Shown here one piece after another: positions 31,807-39,671 of a stretch of 64,000 bases of DNA. The first letter of the stretch is position 1, and each line of letters starts with the position of its first letter. The notes under the pieces were generated by a model. It had not been told where the DNA came from and searched no databases. It saw only the letters and a program-made list of their open reading frames with translations. This DNA is from JAGIBJ01 sp032119595 (GTDB lineage Bacteria; Actinomycetota; Thermoleophilia; Solirubrobacterales; Solirubrobacteraceae): positions 1,550,001 to 1,614,000 of the forward strand of contig JAUMBQ010000006.1 of the NCBI GenBank assembly GCA_032119595.1, given 5' to 3'. The translations under genes were made by a program, and so were the position numbers.

Positions 31807-32892
31807 ATGGCTGACGCGATTTCCTTCTCCCGCGGCGCCCCGTCCGTCGACATCGTCGACATCGAGGGCCTGCGCGCCGCTGCCGACCGGGCGTTTACCA
31901 ACGACCCCGCGGGCATGACGGCCTACGGCACGGCCGTTGGCTACGTCCCGCTGCGCAAGTGGCTTGCGGACAAGCACGGCGTGAAGCCGGAGAACGTGAT
32001 CGTCACGAACGGCTCGATGCAGGCCGACGCGTTTCTCTTCGACGAGTGGGTCTCGCCCGGCGACCAGGTCGTCGTGGAGAAGCCGTCGTACGACCGAACG
32101 CTGCTCGGCCTCAAGGGCCGCGGCGCGGACGTGACCCCGATCGAGCTCGAGGCCGACGGCATCGACACCAGGGCGCTCCGCGCCGCGCTCGAGGGTGGCC
32201 TGCGCCCGAAGTTCGCGCACATCATCCCCAACTTCCAGAACCCGGGCGGCTCCACGCTGCCGCTCGAGAAGCGCCACGAGCTGATCGCCCTGGCGAAGGA
32301 GTTCGGCTTCACGATCTTCGAGGACGACCCGTACCGCGACGTGCGCTTCCGTGGCGAGGCGCTGCCGTCGATGTACGAGCTCGCGCCCGAGCACGTCGTC
32401 TACGCCTGCTCGTTCTCCAAGACGGTCTGCCCGGGCGTCCGCGTCGGCTACCTCGTCGGCTCACCCGAGCTGATCAAGAAGATCGTCACGCGCGCGACCA
32501 ACACCTACATCGCTCCGGACATGCTTGCCCAGGCGATCGTCTACGAGTTCGCCGTCTCCGGCGCCCTCGACACCGCCGTCTCCCGCGTGCAGGACGCCCT
32601 CCGCGAGCGCTGCGACCTGCTCGCCGAGGCCCTCACGAAGCACCTCCCCGAGGCCAAGTTCGTCCGCCCGGACGGCGGCTACTTCCTCTGGGCCGAGCTG
32701 CCCGAGAGCTACGACGTCGACGCTGCCGCCGCGACGATGGCCGACTACGACGTCGCGTTCGTCAAGGGCTCGGACTTCCTCCTCGAGGGCGGCAAGTCGT
32801 CCTTGCGCCTGGCCTACTCGGCCGTCCTCGCCAGCCAGGTCGACGAAGGCGTGCAGCGCCTGGCGGCCTGCCTGAACGCGCACAAGAGTTAG
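31807..32892 (+). CDS. PLP-dependent aminotransferase (class I/II, 2-aminoadipate-type)
   Basis: A 361-aa fold-type I aminotransferase. Motifs: MTAYGTAVGYVPLRKWLADK (about 38-57), the NPGG-containing IPNFQNPGGSTLP (about 139-151), EDDPYRDVRF (about 175), and the cofactor lysine in CSFSKTVCPGVRVGYL (Lys at about 205). The sequence pattern is that of LysN/2-aminoadipate and MocR-effector-like transaminases, so branched-chain, aromatic or 2-aminoadipate substrates are possible. The usual 390-400 aa length is somewhat shortened at the N-terminus. The gene is followed by a very large palindrome. Confidence 0.88.
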   Translation: MADAISFSRGAPSVDIVDIEGLRAAADRAFTNDPAGMTAYGTAVGYVPLRKWLADKHGVKPENVIVTNGSMQADAFLFDEWVSPGDQVVVEKPSYDRTLLGLKGRGADVTPIELEADGIDTRALRAALEGGLRPKFAHIIPNFQNPGGSTLPLEKRHELIALAKEFGFTIFEDDPYRDVRFRGEALPSMYELAPEHVVYACSFSKTVCPGVRVGYLVGSPELIKKIVTRATNTYIAPDMLAQAIVYEFAVSGALDTAVSRVQDALRERCDLLAEALTKHLPEAKFVRPDGGYFLWAELPESYDVDAAAATMADYDVAFVKGSDFLLEGGKSSLRLAYSAVLASQVDEGVQRLAACLNAHKS

Positions 32893-32901
32893 GGCGGTTG
32901 G

Positions 32902-33022
32902 GGGCCGGGGCGGGGTGCACCACCCCCGCGCCGACGATCGGGATGTCCACTTACCGCCTGGCGGCGAGAAGTGGACATCCCACCGCGGACTCGCGCGGGG
33001 GTGGTGCACCCCGCCCCGGCCC
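32902..33022. repeat. 121-bp nested perfect palindrome
   Basis: Outer arms 32902-32931 and 32993-33022 are 30 bp and perfectly complementary (gggccggggcggggtgcacc... / ...ggtgcaccccgccccggccc). Inner arms 32940-32952 and 32969-32981 are another 13 perfect pairs (gggatgtccactt/aagtggacatccc), and the tip holds ccgc/gcgg. The two asymmetric internal gaps are 8 and 11 bases. It lies between the convergent aminotransferase and MFS genes, nine bases after the aminotransferase stop. It is far larger than a normal terminator. Confidence 0.92.
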
Positions 33023-33184
33023 GTCGACGGCATGAGGCTTGTGGGCGCCCCGGCTGGATGCCGGGCGCTGCACGCGCTTGTCGGCCTGCTTGGCGCTGAC
33101 TGCTGCGCGGCGATGGCTCAGCGGGCTGCGGTCGTTCGGACCTGGCCTATGCGGGCTGTGTTGTCGACGTGGCGCCGGAGGGTT

Positions 33185-34471
33185 CTAGGCCTGTTCGGGA
33201 GCGAGCTCCAGCGGCGGCTGGGTGGGGCGCTCGGGCCTCAGGAAGATGGGGAGCATGGCCAGGGCGAGTGCTCCTCCGGCGAGGGAGAGTGCGGCGTAGC
33301 TGGTGCTGGCGACCATGAACCCGCTGCCGAGTCCGCCGCCGGCGCCGGCGAGGGCCACGCCGAGGTCGACGTTGCCCTGGGTGCGAGCGCGCTGCTCCAA
33401 GGGTGTTGCGTCGGTCACGAGTGCGGTGCCGGCGATCAGACCAAGGTTCCAGCCGAGGCCGAGCAGGCCCAGGGCCAGGGTGAGCAGCACCATTGAGTCG
33501 GCGGGTGCGAGTGCCGCGAGGAGTCCCGCCAGGGTGAGCGTCCCGGCGCCCGCCGCGATCACCGGTCGACGGCCGACGCGGTCCACAAGCACGCCGGTGA
33601 TGGGCGACGGCAAGAACATCGCCGCGACATGCACCGCGATCACCAGTCCGGTCGCCGACAGGCTGTGCCCGTGGTCGCGCATGTGGACGGGGGTCATCGT
33701 CATCACCGCGACCATCACGATCTGCGTCACGATCATCGCGGTCGCCCCCAGGCGCAGGTCGGACCGCCCAGTCGGAATCGGTGCGGCGACGTGGGCTGCG
33801 TCATCGTCGGCGGCCCACCGGCGAGCGACGATGAGCGGGTCGGGGCGAAGGAAGGTCATCACCGCGAGCGCGGCAGCCCCGTAGGCGACGCTGGCCAGCA
33901 AGAACGGGCCTGCAAGTTCGTTGATCCCGAGGCTGTCGGCGAGCCCACCGGTCAAGCCGACGGTGTTCGGGCCGGCCACGCCGCCGATCGTGGTCGCCAC
34001 CAGCACCGTGCTCACGGCGCGCCCGCGACGCTCAGGCGTCGCGAGGTCGGCACCGGCGTAGCGCGCCTGCAGATTGGTCGCGACCCCGGAGCCGTAGAGC
34101 ACGAACGACAAGAGCAGCAGCGGCACGCTCCCGAGCGCCGCCGCGAGGACGACGCCCAAACAGCCGAGCGCGCCCGCGGCGTAGCCGGCGGCCAGACCAG
34201 GCCGCCGGCCGGCCCGCTGCGACAGCCGCCCCACCAGCAACGCGGCCCCGGCCGATCCAAGCGTGAACAGCGCCGTGGCGGCGCCCGCATATTTGGCACT
34301 GCCGAGCATGTCCTCGGTCAGCAGCGCACCAACGGTCACACCCGCCGCGAGCCCAGCACCGCTCAGGACCTGCGCGCCAAACAGGATGCGGACCGTGCGA
34401 TCCGCCAGGGCGGCGCGCTCCGCCGCGTTCGTAAGGGCGGGGTCGTCGATCAAGGTTCGCGGCACGGCCAC
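33185..34471 (-). CDS. MFS transporter
   Basis: A 428-aa major facilitator with about 12 hydrophobic segments. Features are LFGAQVLSGAGLAAGVTVGA (helix 1), the motif A-like LVGRLSQRAGRRPGLAAGYA (about 78-97), a second motif A copy GVLVDRVGRRPVIAAG (about 290), and a long intracellular loop between helices 6 and 7 (about 215-235). The pattern fits drug/H+ antiporters of the DHA1 group; the substrate is unknown. It converges on the aminotransferase across the nested palindrome. Confidence 0.84.
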   Translation of the reverse strand: MAVPRTLIDDPALTNAAERAALADRTVRILFGAQVLSGAGLAAGVTVGALLTEDMLGSAKYAGAATALFTLGSAGAALLVGRLSQRAGRRPGLAAGYAAGALGCLGVVLAAALGSVPLLLLSFVLYGSGVATNLQARYAGADLATPERRGRAVSTVLVATTIGGVAGPNTVGLTGGLADSLGINELAGPFLLASVAYGAAALAVMTFLRPDPLIVARRWAADDDAAHVAAPIPTGRSDLRLGATAMIVTQIVMVAVMTMTPVHMRDHGHSLSATGLVIAVHVAAMFLPSPITGVLVDRVGRRPVIAAGAGTLTLAGLLAALAPADSMVLLTLALGLLGLGWNLGLIAGTALVTDATPLEQRARTQGNVDLGVALAGAGGGLGSGFMVASTSYAALSLAGGALALAMLPIFLRPERPTQPPLELAPEQA

Positions 34472-34503
34472 GGACTGTAGTCCCGCCGCGCCGCGACCCC
34501 CGG

Positions 34504-36150
34504 CTACGAGACGGGCGCGCGATCGCCGGTGCCGGCGCTCCAGGTGGCGTAGCCGCCGTCGAGGTTCTTGGCCTCACGACCGTGCTGGGCGAGGATGCGC
34601 GCGGCGAGGTAGCCGCGCAGGCCGGCGGCGCAGTACACCACGAGGTCGCCTTCTGGGAGGTCGTCCAGGCGATCGCGCAGGTCGTCGAGCGGGACGCCGA
34701 TCGAGCCCGGAATGGCGCCGCGCTCGCGCTCAGCGTCGCTGCGGACGTCGACGACGGTCGCGCCCGCCTCGAGCAGCGTGTCGACCTCGTGCCATTGCAC
34801 GGCGTGGGACAGGCCGTCGGCGAGATTGTTCGCAACGTGCCCGAGCATGTTGACCGGGTCCTTCGCGGCGCCGAACTGCGGCGCGTAGGCCAGCTCGAGG
34901 TCGGCGAGATCGCCCGCGCGCAGGCCGGCGCGCATCGCGGTTGCGACGATGTCGATGCGCTTGTCGACGCCGCTGCGTCCGACGCCTTGGATGCCGAGAA
35001 TCGCATCGGTCGTTGGGTCAACGAGCAGCTTGAGGGCCATCCCGTCGGCGCCCGGGTAGTAGCCGGCGTGGGACAACGGGTGGGTGTGAATCGCGACGTA
35101 CTCGCGGCCGTCGGCGCGCAGGCGCTTCTCGTTCCAGCCACTCGTGGCGACCTGGATCCCGAACACGCCCACGATCGCGGTGCCGAAGACCGGCAGATCG
35201 TGCACGTCGCGACCAGCGATCACGTCGGCCGCGAGTCGACCCTGGCGGTTCGCCGGCCCGGCGAGGGGCACCAGCGTGCGGCCGCCGGAGATCGCGTCCT
35301 GCTTCACGGCGGCGTCGCCGACGGCGTAGATCGACGGATCGCTCGTCTGAAGCTGATCGTTGATGAGGATGCCGCCGCGCTCGCCGATCGCCAGGCCGGC
35401 GGCCTCCGCAAGGCCGGTCTCCGGGCGCACCCCGATCGCCGCGACGACGAGGTCGGCGGGGCGAGTGGTGCCGTCGGCGAGCGTCACGTCGGCGGCGCCC
35501 ATGGCCGTCACGGCTTGGCCAAGCACGAGGTCGACGCCCGCGGCGCGCATCGCATCGTGAACCGGCGCGATCATCTCGGGGTCCAGCGGAGCCATCACTT
35601 GCGCGGTGGCTTCGACGACGGTCACGTTCAGGCCGAGATGGACGAGGTTCTCGGCCATCTCCACGCCGATGAACCCGCCGCCGATGACGACGGCCGTCTC
35701 AGCGCGGTCGGCCGCCGCCTTCATGGCGTCGGCATCTTCGACGATTCGTAGGCCGATCGCCCGCTCGATCCCAGGGATCGGCGGCGTGATCGGCGTGGCG
35801 CCGGGGGCGAGGATGAGGGCGTCGTACGGCAGCTCCACCTCACTTCCCGCGACAAGGTCGGCGACGACCACGACCTTGCGCTCGCGGTCGATGGAGCGCG
35901 CCTCATGGTGAACGCGCACGTCGAGCGCGAAGCGGTCGTGGAGCGAGTCGGGCGTTTGGATCAGGAGATCGCCGCGCTCCTCGATCACGCCGCCCACGAA
36001 GTACGGCAGTCCGCAGTTCGCAAACGACACGTAGCCGCTGCGCTCGACGATGGTGATCGAGGCGTCCTCCAGGAGGCGCCGCAGCCGCGTGGCGGCCGAC
36101 ATGCCGGCGGCGACGCCGCCGACGATCACGATGTTCTTGGGCTGGGTCAT
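34504..36150 (-). CDS. CoA-disulfide reductase with C-terminal rhodanese domain
   Basis: A 548-aa flavoprotein of the CoADR-RHD type, which reduces CoA disulfide, CoA persulfide or polysulfide with NAD(P)H. The FAD-binding motif VIVGGVAAGMSAATRLRR is at residues 9-26. The single catalytic cysteine is Cys46 in VSFANCGLPYFVGG. NAD-binding VVIGGGFIGVEMAENL is at about 152 and the FAD-binding SIYAVGDAA at about 275. From about 450 a rhodanese domain follows (VVDVRSDAERERGAIPGSI) with catalytic Cys507 in VVYCAAGLRG. GGAAGG ribosome site before ATG 36150. It belongs to the sulfide/persulfide module with the next rhodanese and the SQR gene. Confidence 0.92.
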   Translation of the reverse strand: MTQPKNIVIVGGVAAGMSAATRLRRLLEDASITIVERSGYVSFANCGLPYFVGGVIEERGDLLIQTPDSLHDRFALDVRVHHEARSIDRERKVVVVADLVAGSEVELPYDALILAPGATPITPPIPGIERAIGLRIVEDADAMKAAADRAETAVVIGGGFIGVEMAENLVHLGLNVTVVEATAQVMAPLDPEMIAPVHDAMRAAGVDLVLGQAVTAMGAADVTLADGTTRPADLVVAAIGVRPETGLAEAAGLAIGERGGILINDQLQTSDPSIYAVGDAAVKQDAISGGRTLVPLAGPANRQGRLAADVIAGRDVHDLPVFGTAIVGVFGIQVATSGWNEKRLRADGREYVAIHTHPLSHAGYYPGADGMALKLLVDPTTDAILGIQGVGRSGVDKRIDIVATAMRAGLRAGDLADLELAYAPQFGAAKDPVNMLGHVANNLADGLSHAVQWHEVDTLLEAGATVVDVRSDAERERGAIPGSIGVPLDDLRDRLDDLPEGDLVVYCAAGLRGYLAARILAQHGREAKNLDGGYATWSAGTGDRAPVS

Positions 36151-36250
36151 CGTGGTCCTTCCGCGCTCAGGCGGCTCGGGTGGTCGGTCGCTTGGGTCAT
36201 CATCGCCGTTTGTGGGGCGACGCGCGAGCCGTCGGCCGGCGAGACCGCCA

Positions 36251-36583
36251 TCAGCCAGCTTTGGTGGGCACGCCGGAACGCCGCCAGGCGCTCATGCCGC
36301 CGTTCACGTTCAAGGCGTCCAGCCCTGCACCGAGCGCGGCCTGCGCGGCGACCGAGCTACGCCCGCCGGCTGCGCACAAAAACGCGACCGGCGAACCGGC
36401 CGGCAGCTCGTCCATCCGGGCGGGGAGCGTGCCGAGCGGGATGTGCACGGACGGCACCTTGGGTGCCAGCGCTTGCCGCTCGTCGACCTCGCGCACGTCG
36501 ACGAGGGTGAGCTGTCCGGCGGCAGCCAATTCGGCGGCTTGAGCGGGCTCGATCTGGGTCGGTTTGGGGGTCTTGAGAAACAT
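36251..36583 (-). CDS. Single-domain rhodanese (sulfurtransferase)
   Basis: A 110-aa rhodanese-like protein that moves sulfane sulfur. It has LTLVDVREVDERQALAPKVP (about 25-44), then the active-site loop with Cys70 in AFLCAAGGRSS, and VNGGMSAWRRSGVP at the C-terminus. ATG 36583 is chosen because the residues before it on the same frame are proline/histidine-rich and unlike the fold. It lies upstream of the CoADR-rhodanese gene on the same strand with a 100-bp gap. Confidence 0.88.
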   Translation of the reverse strand: MFLKTPKPTQIEPAQAAELAAAGQLTLVDVREVDERQALAPKVPSVHIPLGTLPARMDELPAGSPVAFLCAAGGRSSVAAQAALGAGLDALNVNGGMSAWRRSGVPTKAG

Positions 36584-36696
36584 GGTGGTCTCGGTTCTGA
36601 TGAGAAGGGATGCGGCCGACCGGGGCACGGTCCCGCGGTGGAGAATCTTGTGTTGGTGGCGGTAGTCGCGGGAGTGAGCGTGTGAGGGCGGGGGCC

Positions 36697-36765
36697 GGTC
36701 CGCGCTGGCCGGGGGCACCAGCGCGGACCTCCCCGCCAGCGCTGACCGCAGCGGTCAGCGCTGGC
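36697..36765 (-). terminator. Double perfect hairpin after MMPL gene
   Basis: Two stems side by side: ggtccgcgctgg (36697-36708) with ccagcgcggacc (36718-36729), 12 pairs; and gccagcgctgaccg (36735-36748) with cggtcagcgctggc (36752-36765), 14 pairs with a cag loop. They lie between the MMPL stop at 36783 and the rhodanese start at 36583 on the reverse strand. They probably attenuate or end transcription of the MMPL unit. Confidence 0.65.
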
Positions 36766-36782
36766 TCTCCCCGTCGGCCTGA

Positions 36783-38906
36783 TCAGGCGTGGCCGAAGCG
36801 CACGTCCGGGAGGACCTTCAGGAGAGGCTTCGGCGCCCACCATGCCCACTTCCCGAGGATCCTCAGGAGCACGGGGATCAGCAGCAGGCGCACGAGGAAC
36901 GCGTCGAGGAGGACGGCGACGCCGAGGATCACACCCATCTCCTTTGGCGGCAGCGGCCCCGAGAGCGAGAAGGTGAAGAACACGGCGACCATCACGGCGG
37001 CGGCAGCGAACACGACGCGGCCACTGTGGGCGACGGCGCCGACCATGGCCTCCTTCGGGTCATGGCTCTTGTCCCAGTGCTCCTTGGCGCTGGAGAGCAG
37101 GAACACCGTGTAGTCCATGGAGATCGCGAAGATCATCGCGAAGAAGAACACGGGGCCCCAGGCGTCCAGGAAGCCCTGCGGCTCGAAGCCGAGCAGCCCG
37201 CTGCCGTGACCGTCTTGGAAGATCAGCCGGGCGACGCCGAACGCCGCGCCGACCGCGAGCAGGTTGGTGATCACGCCGAACGCGGCGATGATCGGCGCCT
37301 GCAGTGCGACCAGCAGCAGCAGGAACCCGAGGGCCATCACCACACCGATCACGAGGGGCGTCTTCTCCGCCAGGACCGTTTCCAGGTCGTGGTTCTCCGC
37401 CACCGATCCGCCGACGAGCGCGCTCGCAGGCAGGTCAGCGCGAAGCCGGTCGACGGTATCGCCGATGGCCTTGCTGGACGGGTCGGCATTCGGGATGGCC
37501 TGCACGAGCGTCTTGCCACCAGCGCCAGGCATCGGCGGCATCACCTGCGCGATACCGCGGTCGGCCTTGGCGACCGCGACGACCGTCGCCGCGTCGGTCT
37601 GGCTTGCGACGAGCTGCAGCGCACCCGGCGCGCCCTCGCCGAGGGCCTTCTGGACCTGCACGTAGCCGACTCGCGAGCCGTCCTCTTCTGGGACGACCTT
37701 GATCGACGGCATGCCGGTCTTGAGGCCGAACACCGGCGCGGTGAGCGCGACGAGGATCAGCGTGGCCACGGCGCCGTACGCCCACGGGTTCTTCCAGAGG
37801 CGCTCGCCCCAGGCCGCGAACTTCGGGCTGCGGTGTTCACCCTGATGCACCCACGGGAGCGACAGGTTGTCGACGCGATCGCCGAGCTTGGCGAGCACCG
37901 CCGGCAGCAGCGTGAGCGTCGCCGCCAGGATGAAGATCACGGCGAGCATGATCCCGAGGGCCATCGACCGGAACGCCGGACTCGGCACGAGCATCACGGC
38001 GCTGAGCGAGATCAGCACGGTCACGCCGCTGAACAGCACGGCCTTGCCGGCCGTATCCATGGTCTCGGCGACGGCATCTTCGACCGAGAGCTCAGAGCCG
38101 AAGTGCGCGGCGCGGAACCGCATCACGATGAACAGGGCGTAGTCGATACCGAGCGCGAGCGCGAACATCATCGCGAAGTTCATCGCCCACACGGAGATGT
38201 CGAGGATCTGCGTACCGAGGTAGAGCGAGCCGGCCGCAGCGACGAGCCCGAGGATGGTGAGCATCAGGGGCAGGCCGGCAGCGACGAGCGAGCCGAAGGC
38301 CAGCACGAGGATGCCGAGCGTGATGGGCCACGAGATGACCTCGGACTTCATCATCGCCTTGAGGTTGGCCTCGTTGAAGTCCGACCACATGCCGCTGGCA
38401 CCGGTCAGTGAGACCTCGATGCCGTTGCCTTCGAGGTCGCGAAGCTCGCCCTTGAGGTCGTCGGCGGCGGCGACCATTTCGTTGGCGCTGCCTTTGGCAC
38501 CGCCCTGCACGATGGCCGTGTGGCCGTCCTGCGAGATCGACATACCCGGCTGCGGAGTCGACACCGACTGCACGCGGCTGTCGGCCTTCAGAATCTGCTG
38601 CGCCTTGGTGATCGTCGACTGGAAGCCGGCGTCGCTGACGGTCTGGTCGGTGGAATGCACGACGACCATCAGCGCGCTCGACGACATCCCGCCGAAGTTC
38701 GTGTCGATCATCTCGCGGGCGGCGACGGATTCCGATCCAGTCGCTTCCCAGCCGGCGCCGGAGAGCGCCGACTCCACGCGCGGAGCGAAAGCGCCGAGCA
38801 CGAGCGCCAGGACGATCCAGGCCAGCGCCACCAGCTTGAAGTGGGTGGCGGTGTATCGGCCGAGCCGGCCTATCGGACCGTAGTTGGGCACTGGAGCGGT
38901 ACTCAT
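36783..38906 (-). CDS. MMPL-family RND-type transporter
   Basis: A 707-aa membrane transporter of the MMPL/RND type. Two repeats each contain a large extracytoplasmic loop and six membrane helices. It begins with HFKLVALAWIVLALVLGAFA (helix 1) and has MMFALALGIDYALFIVMRFR and a matching FAMIFAISMDYTVFLLSSAK in the second half. These are the paired helix-4/10 motifs with the Asp-Tyr residues of the proton relay. Such proteins export lipids or drugs. Here the gene sits in a sulfur-stress operon, downstream of ArsR and the YgaP-like gene, with stop-start overlap. Substrate unknown; a thiol, polysulfide-modified or lipid substrate is speculation. Confidence 0.88.
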   Translation of the reverse strand: MSTAPVPNYGPIGRLGRYTATHFKLVALAWIVLALVLGAFAPRVESALSGAGWEATGSESVAAREMIDTNFGGMSSSALMVVVHSTDQTVSDAGFQSTITKAQQILKADSRVQSVSTPQPGMSISQDGHTAIVQGGAKGSANEMVAAADDLKGELRDLEGNGIEVSLTGASGMWSDFNEANLKAMMKSEVISWPITLGILVLAFGSLVAAGLPLMLTILGLVAAAGSLYLGTQILDISVWAMNFAMMFALALGIDYALFIVMRFRAAHFGSELSVEDAVAETMDTAGKAVLFSGVTVLISLSAVMLVPSPAFRSMALGIMLAVIFILAATLTLLPAVLAKLGDRVDNLSLPWVHQGEHRSPKFAAWGERLWKNPWAYGAVATLILVALTAPVFGLKTGMPSIKVVPEEDGSRVGYVQVQKALGEGAPGALQLVASQTDAATVVAVAKADRGIAQVMPPMPGAGGKTLVQAIPNADPSSKAIGDTVDRLRADLPASALVGGSVAENHDLETVLAEKTPLVIGVVMALGFLLLLVALQAPIIAAFGVITNLLAVGAAFGVARLIFQDGHGSGLLGFEPQGFLDAWGPVFFFAMIFAISMDYTVFLLSSAKEHWDKSHDPKEAMVGAVAHSGRVVFAAAAVMVAVFFTFSLSGPLPPKEMGVILGVAVLLDAFLVRLLLIPVLLRILGKWAWWAPKPLLKVLPDVRFGHA

Positions 38907-39166
38907 CGGAGGTCTCCTTCAGGAGTTGAGCGGTAGAGCGTGGAGCGCAGGCCGAACACGCGGCTGAGCAGGAGGGAGGCGCCACAGGCGCCGAAGAGGA
39001 CGTAGAGCCACTGGTTCACGGCGACGAATGCCACGAGGATCAGGAACCACGGCGACACGAGCGCGGAGAGGGCCACGGCGACGAGGCTGACGGTGCCGGC
39101 CATGGCGAAGAGGACGCGTTCAAGCGGCCAGCCGGTCGATTTGACGCAGGCACGAGAAGGGGTCAT
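38903..39166 (-). CDS. DUF2892/YgaP-like membrane protein
   Basis: An 87-aa protein with two hydrophobic helices (LFAMAGTVSLVAVALSALVSPW, about 20-41; LVAFVAVNQWLYVLFGACGASLLLS, about 45-69), the pattern of the membrane part of YgaP, a membrane-bound rhodanese. The Cys in FGACGASL lies within the second helix. The rhodanese part is encoded separately in the same locus (36251-36583), so this may be a split YgaP system. Its start overlaps the ArsR stop and its stop overlaps the MMPL ATG, indicating translational coupling. Confidence 0.82.
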   Translation of the reverse strand: MTPSRACVKSTGWPLERVLFAMAGTVSLVAVALSALVSPWFLILVAFVAVNQWLYVLFGACGASLLLSRVFGLRSTLYRSTPEGDLR

Positions 39167-39510
39167 GACGAGACCTCGGTTTGGCGAACGATGGCGTCGA
39201 GCTCGGTGACCTGCTGGCGAAGTCCGCCGCAGACGAGTTCGCAGAGTTCAAAGACGGAGTGGTCGGCGACGGCGTAACGCACGGCGGTGCCTTCCTTGGT
39301 TCGGGAGACGATCGAAGCGGCGTGCAGGACGCCGAGATGCTTCGACACGTTCTGTTGGCTGCTGCCGATCGCTTCGACGAGCTCGCCGACCGTCGCCGAG
39401 CCCTCCCGAAGTCGGTCGAGCAGGCGGATGCGGAGGGGGTCGCCGATGACGCGGAAGCGCTGGGCGATGAGCTCGACGAGCGGCTCTGGGAGGGGGTGGG
39501 GAAGGTCCAT
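39163..39510 (-). CDS. ArsR-family repressor, candidate persulfide sensor
   Basis: A 115-aa ArsR/SmtB winged-helix protein. AQRFRVIGDPLRIRLLDRLREG (about 16-37) is followed by the recognition helix VGELVEAIGSSQQNVSKHLGVLHAA (about 41-65) and a wing (SRTKEGTAVRYAVA). Two cysteines lie one helical turn apart in the last helices, Cys90 and Cys94 (FELCELVCGGL). ArsR members of this neighbourhood (SqrR/BigR) sense persulfide through a cysteine pair, though with different spacing. ATG 39510 is followed by MDLPHPLPEP. It is divergent from SQR, with interlocked inverted repeats at 39515-39547 as operator. Confidence 0.86.
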   Translation of the reverse strand: MDLPHPLPEPLVELIAQRFRVIGDPLRIRLLDRLREGSATVGELVEAIGSSQQNVSKHLGVLHAASIVSRTKEGTAVRYAVADHSVFELCELVCGGLRQQVTELDAIVRQTEVSS

Positions 39511-39514
39511 GTCG

Positions 39515-39547
39515 ACAACTGTACCACCTTTGAGTTGTGAAGTGGTA
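39515..39547. promoter_or_regulatory. Interlocked inverted repeats in ArsR-SQR promoter
   Basis: Two six-base inverted repeats are interleaved: acaact (39515-39520) with agttgt (39533-39538), and taccac (39522-39527) with gtggta (39542-39547). They start five bases before the ArsR start codon and lie in an AT-richer stretch of the 161-bp divergent region. Such overlapping palindromes suit binding of two repressor dimers. A separate ggggg-tacaa-ccccc stem is at 39584-39598. Confidence 0.6.
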
Positions 39548-39671
39548 GAGTTCTGAGAAAGGCCGCGGAAATGCCGCGTCGGCGGGGGTACAACCCCCTG
39601 ACGGCTCAGCTCCGATCGCGGCGTACGGTCGAGAGGTCGGGCCCAACAGAGCCCCGCCACCAAGGAGTTCC

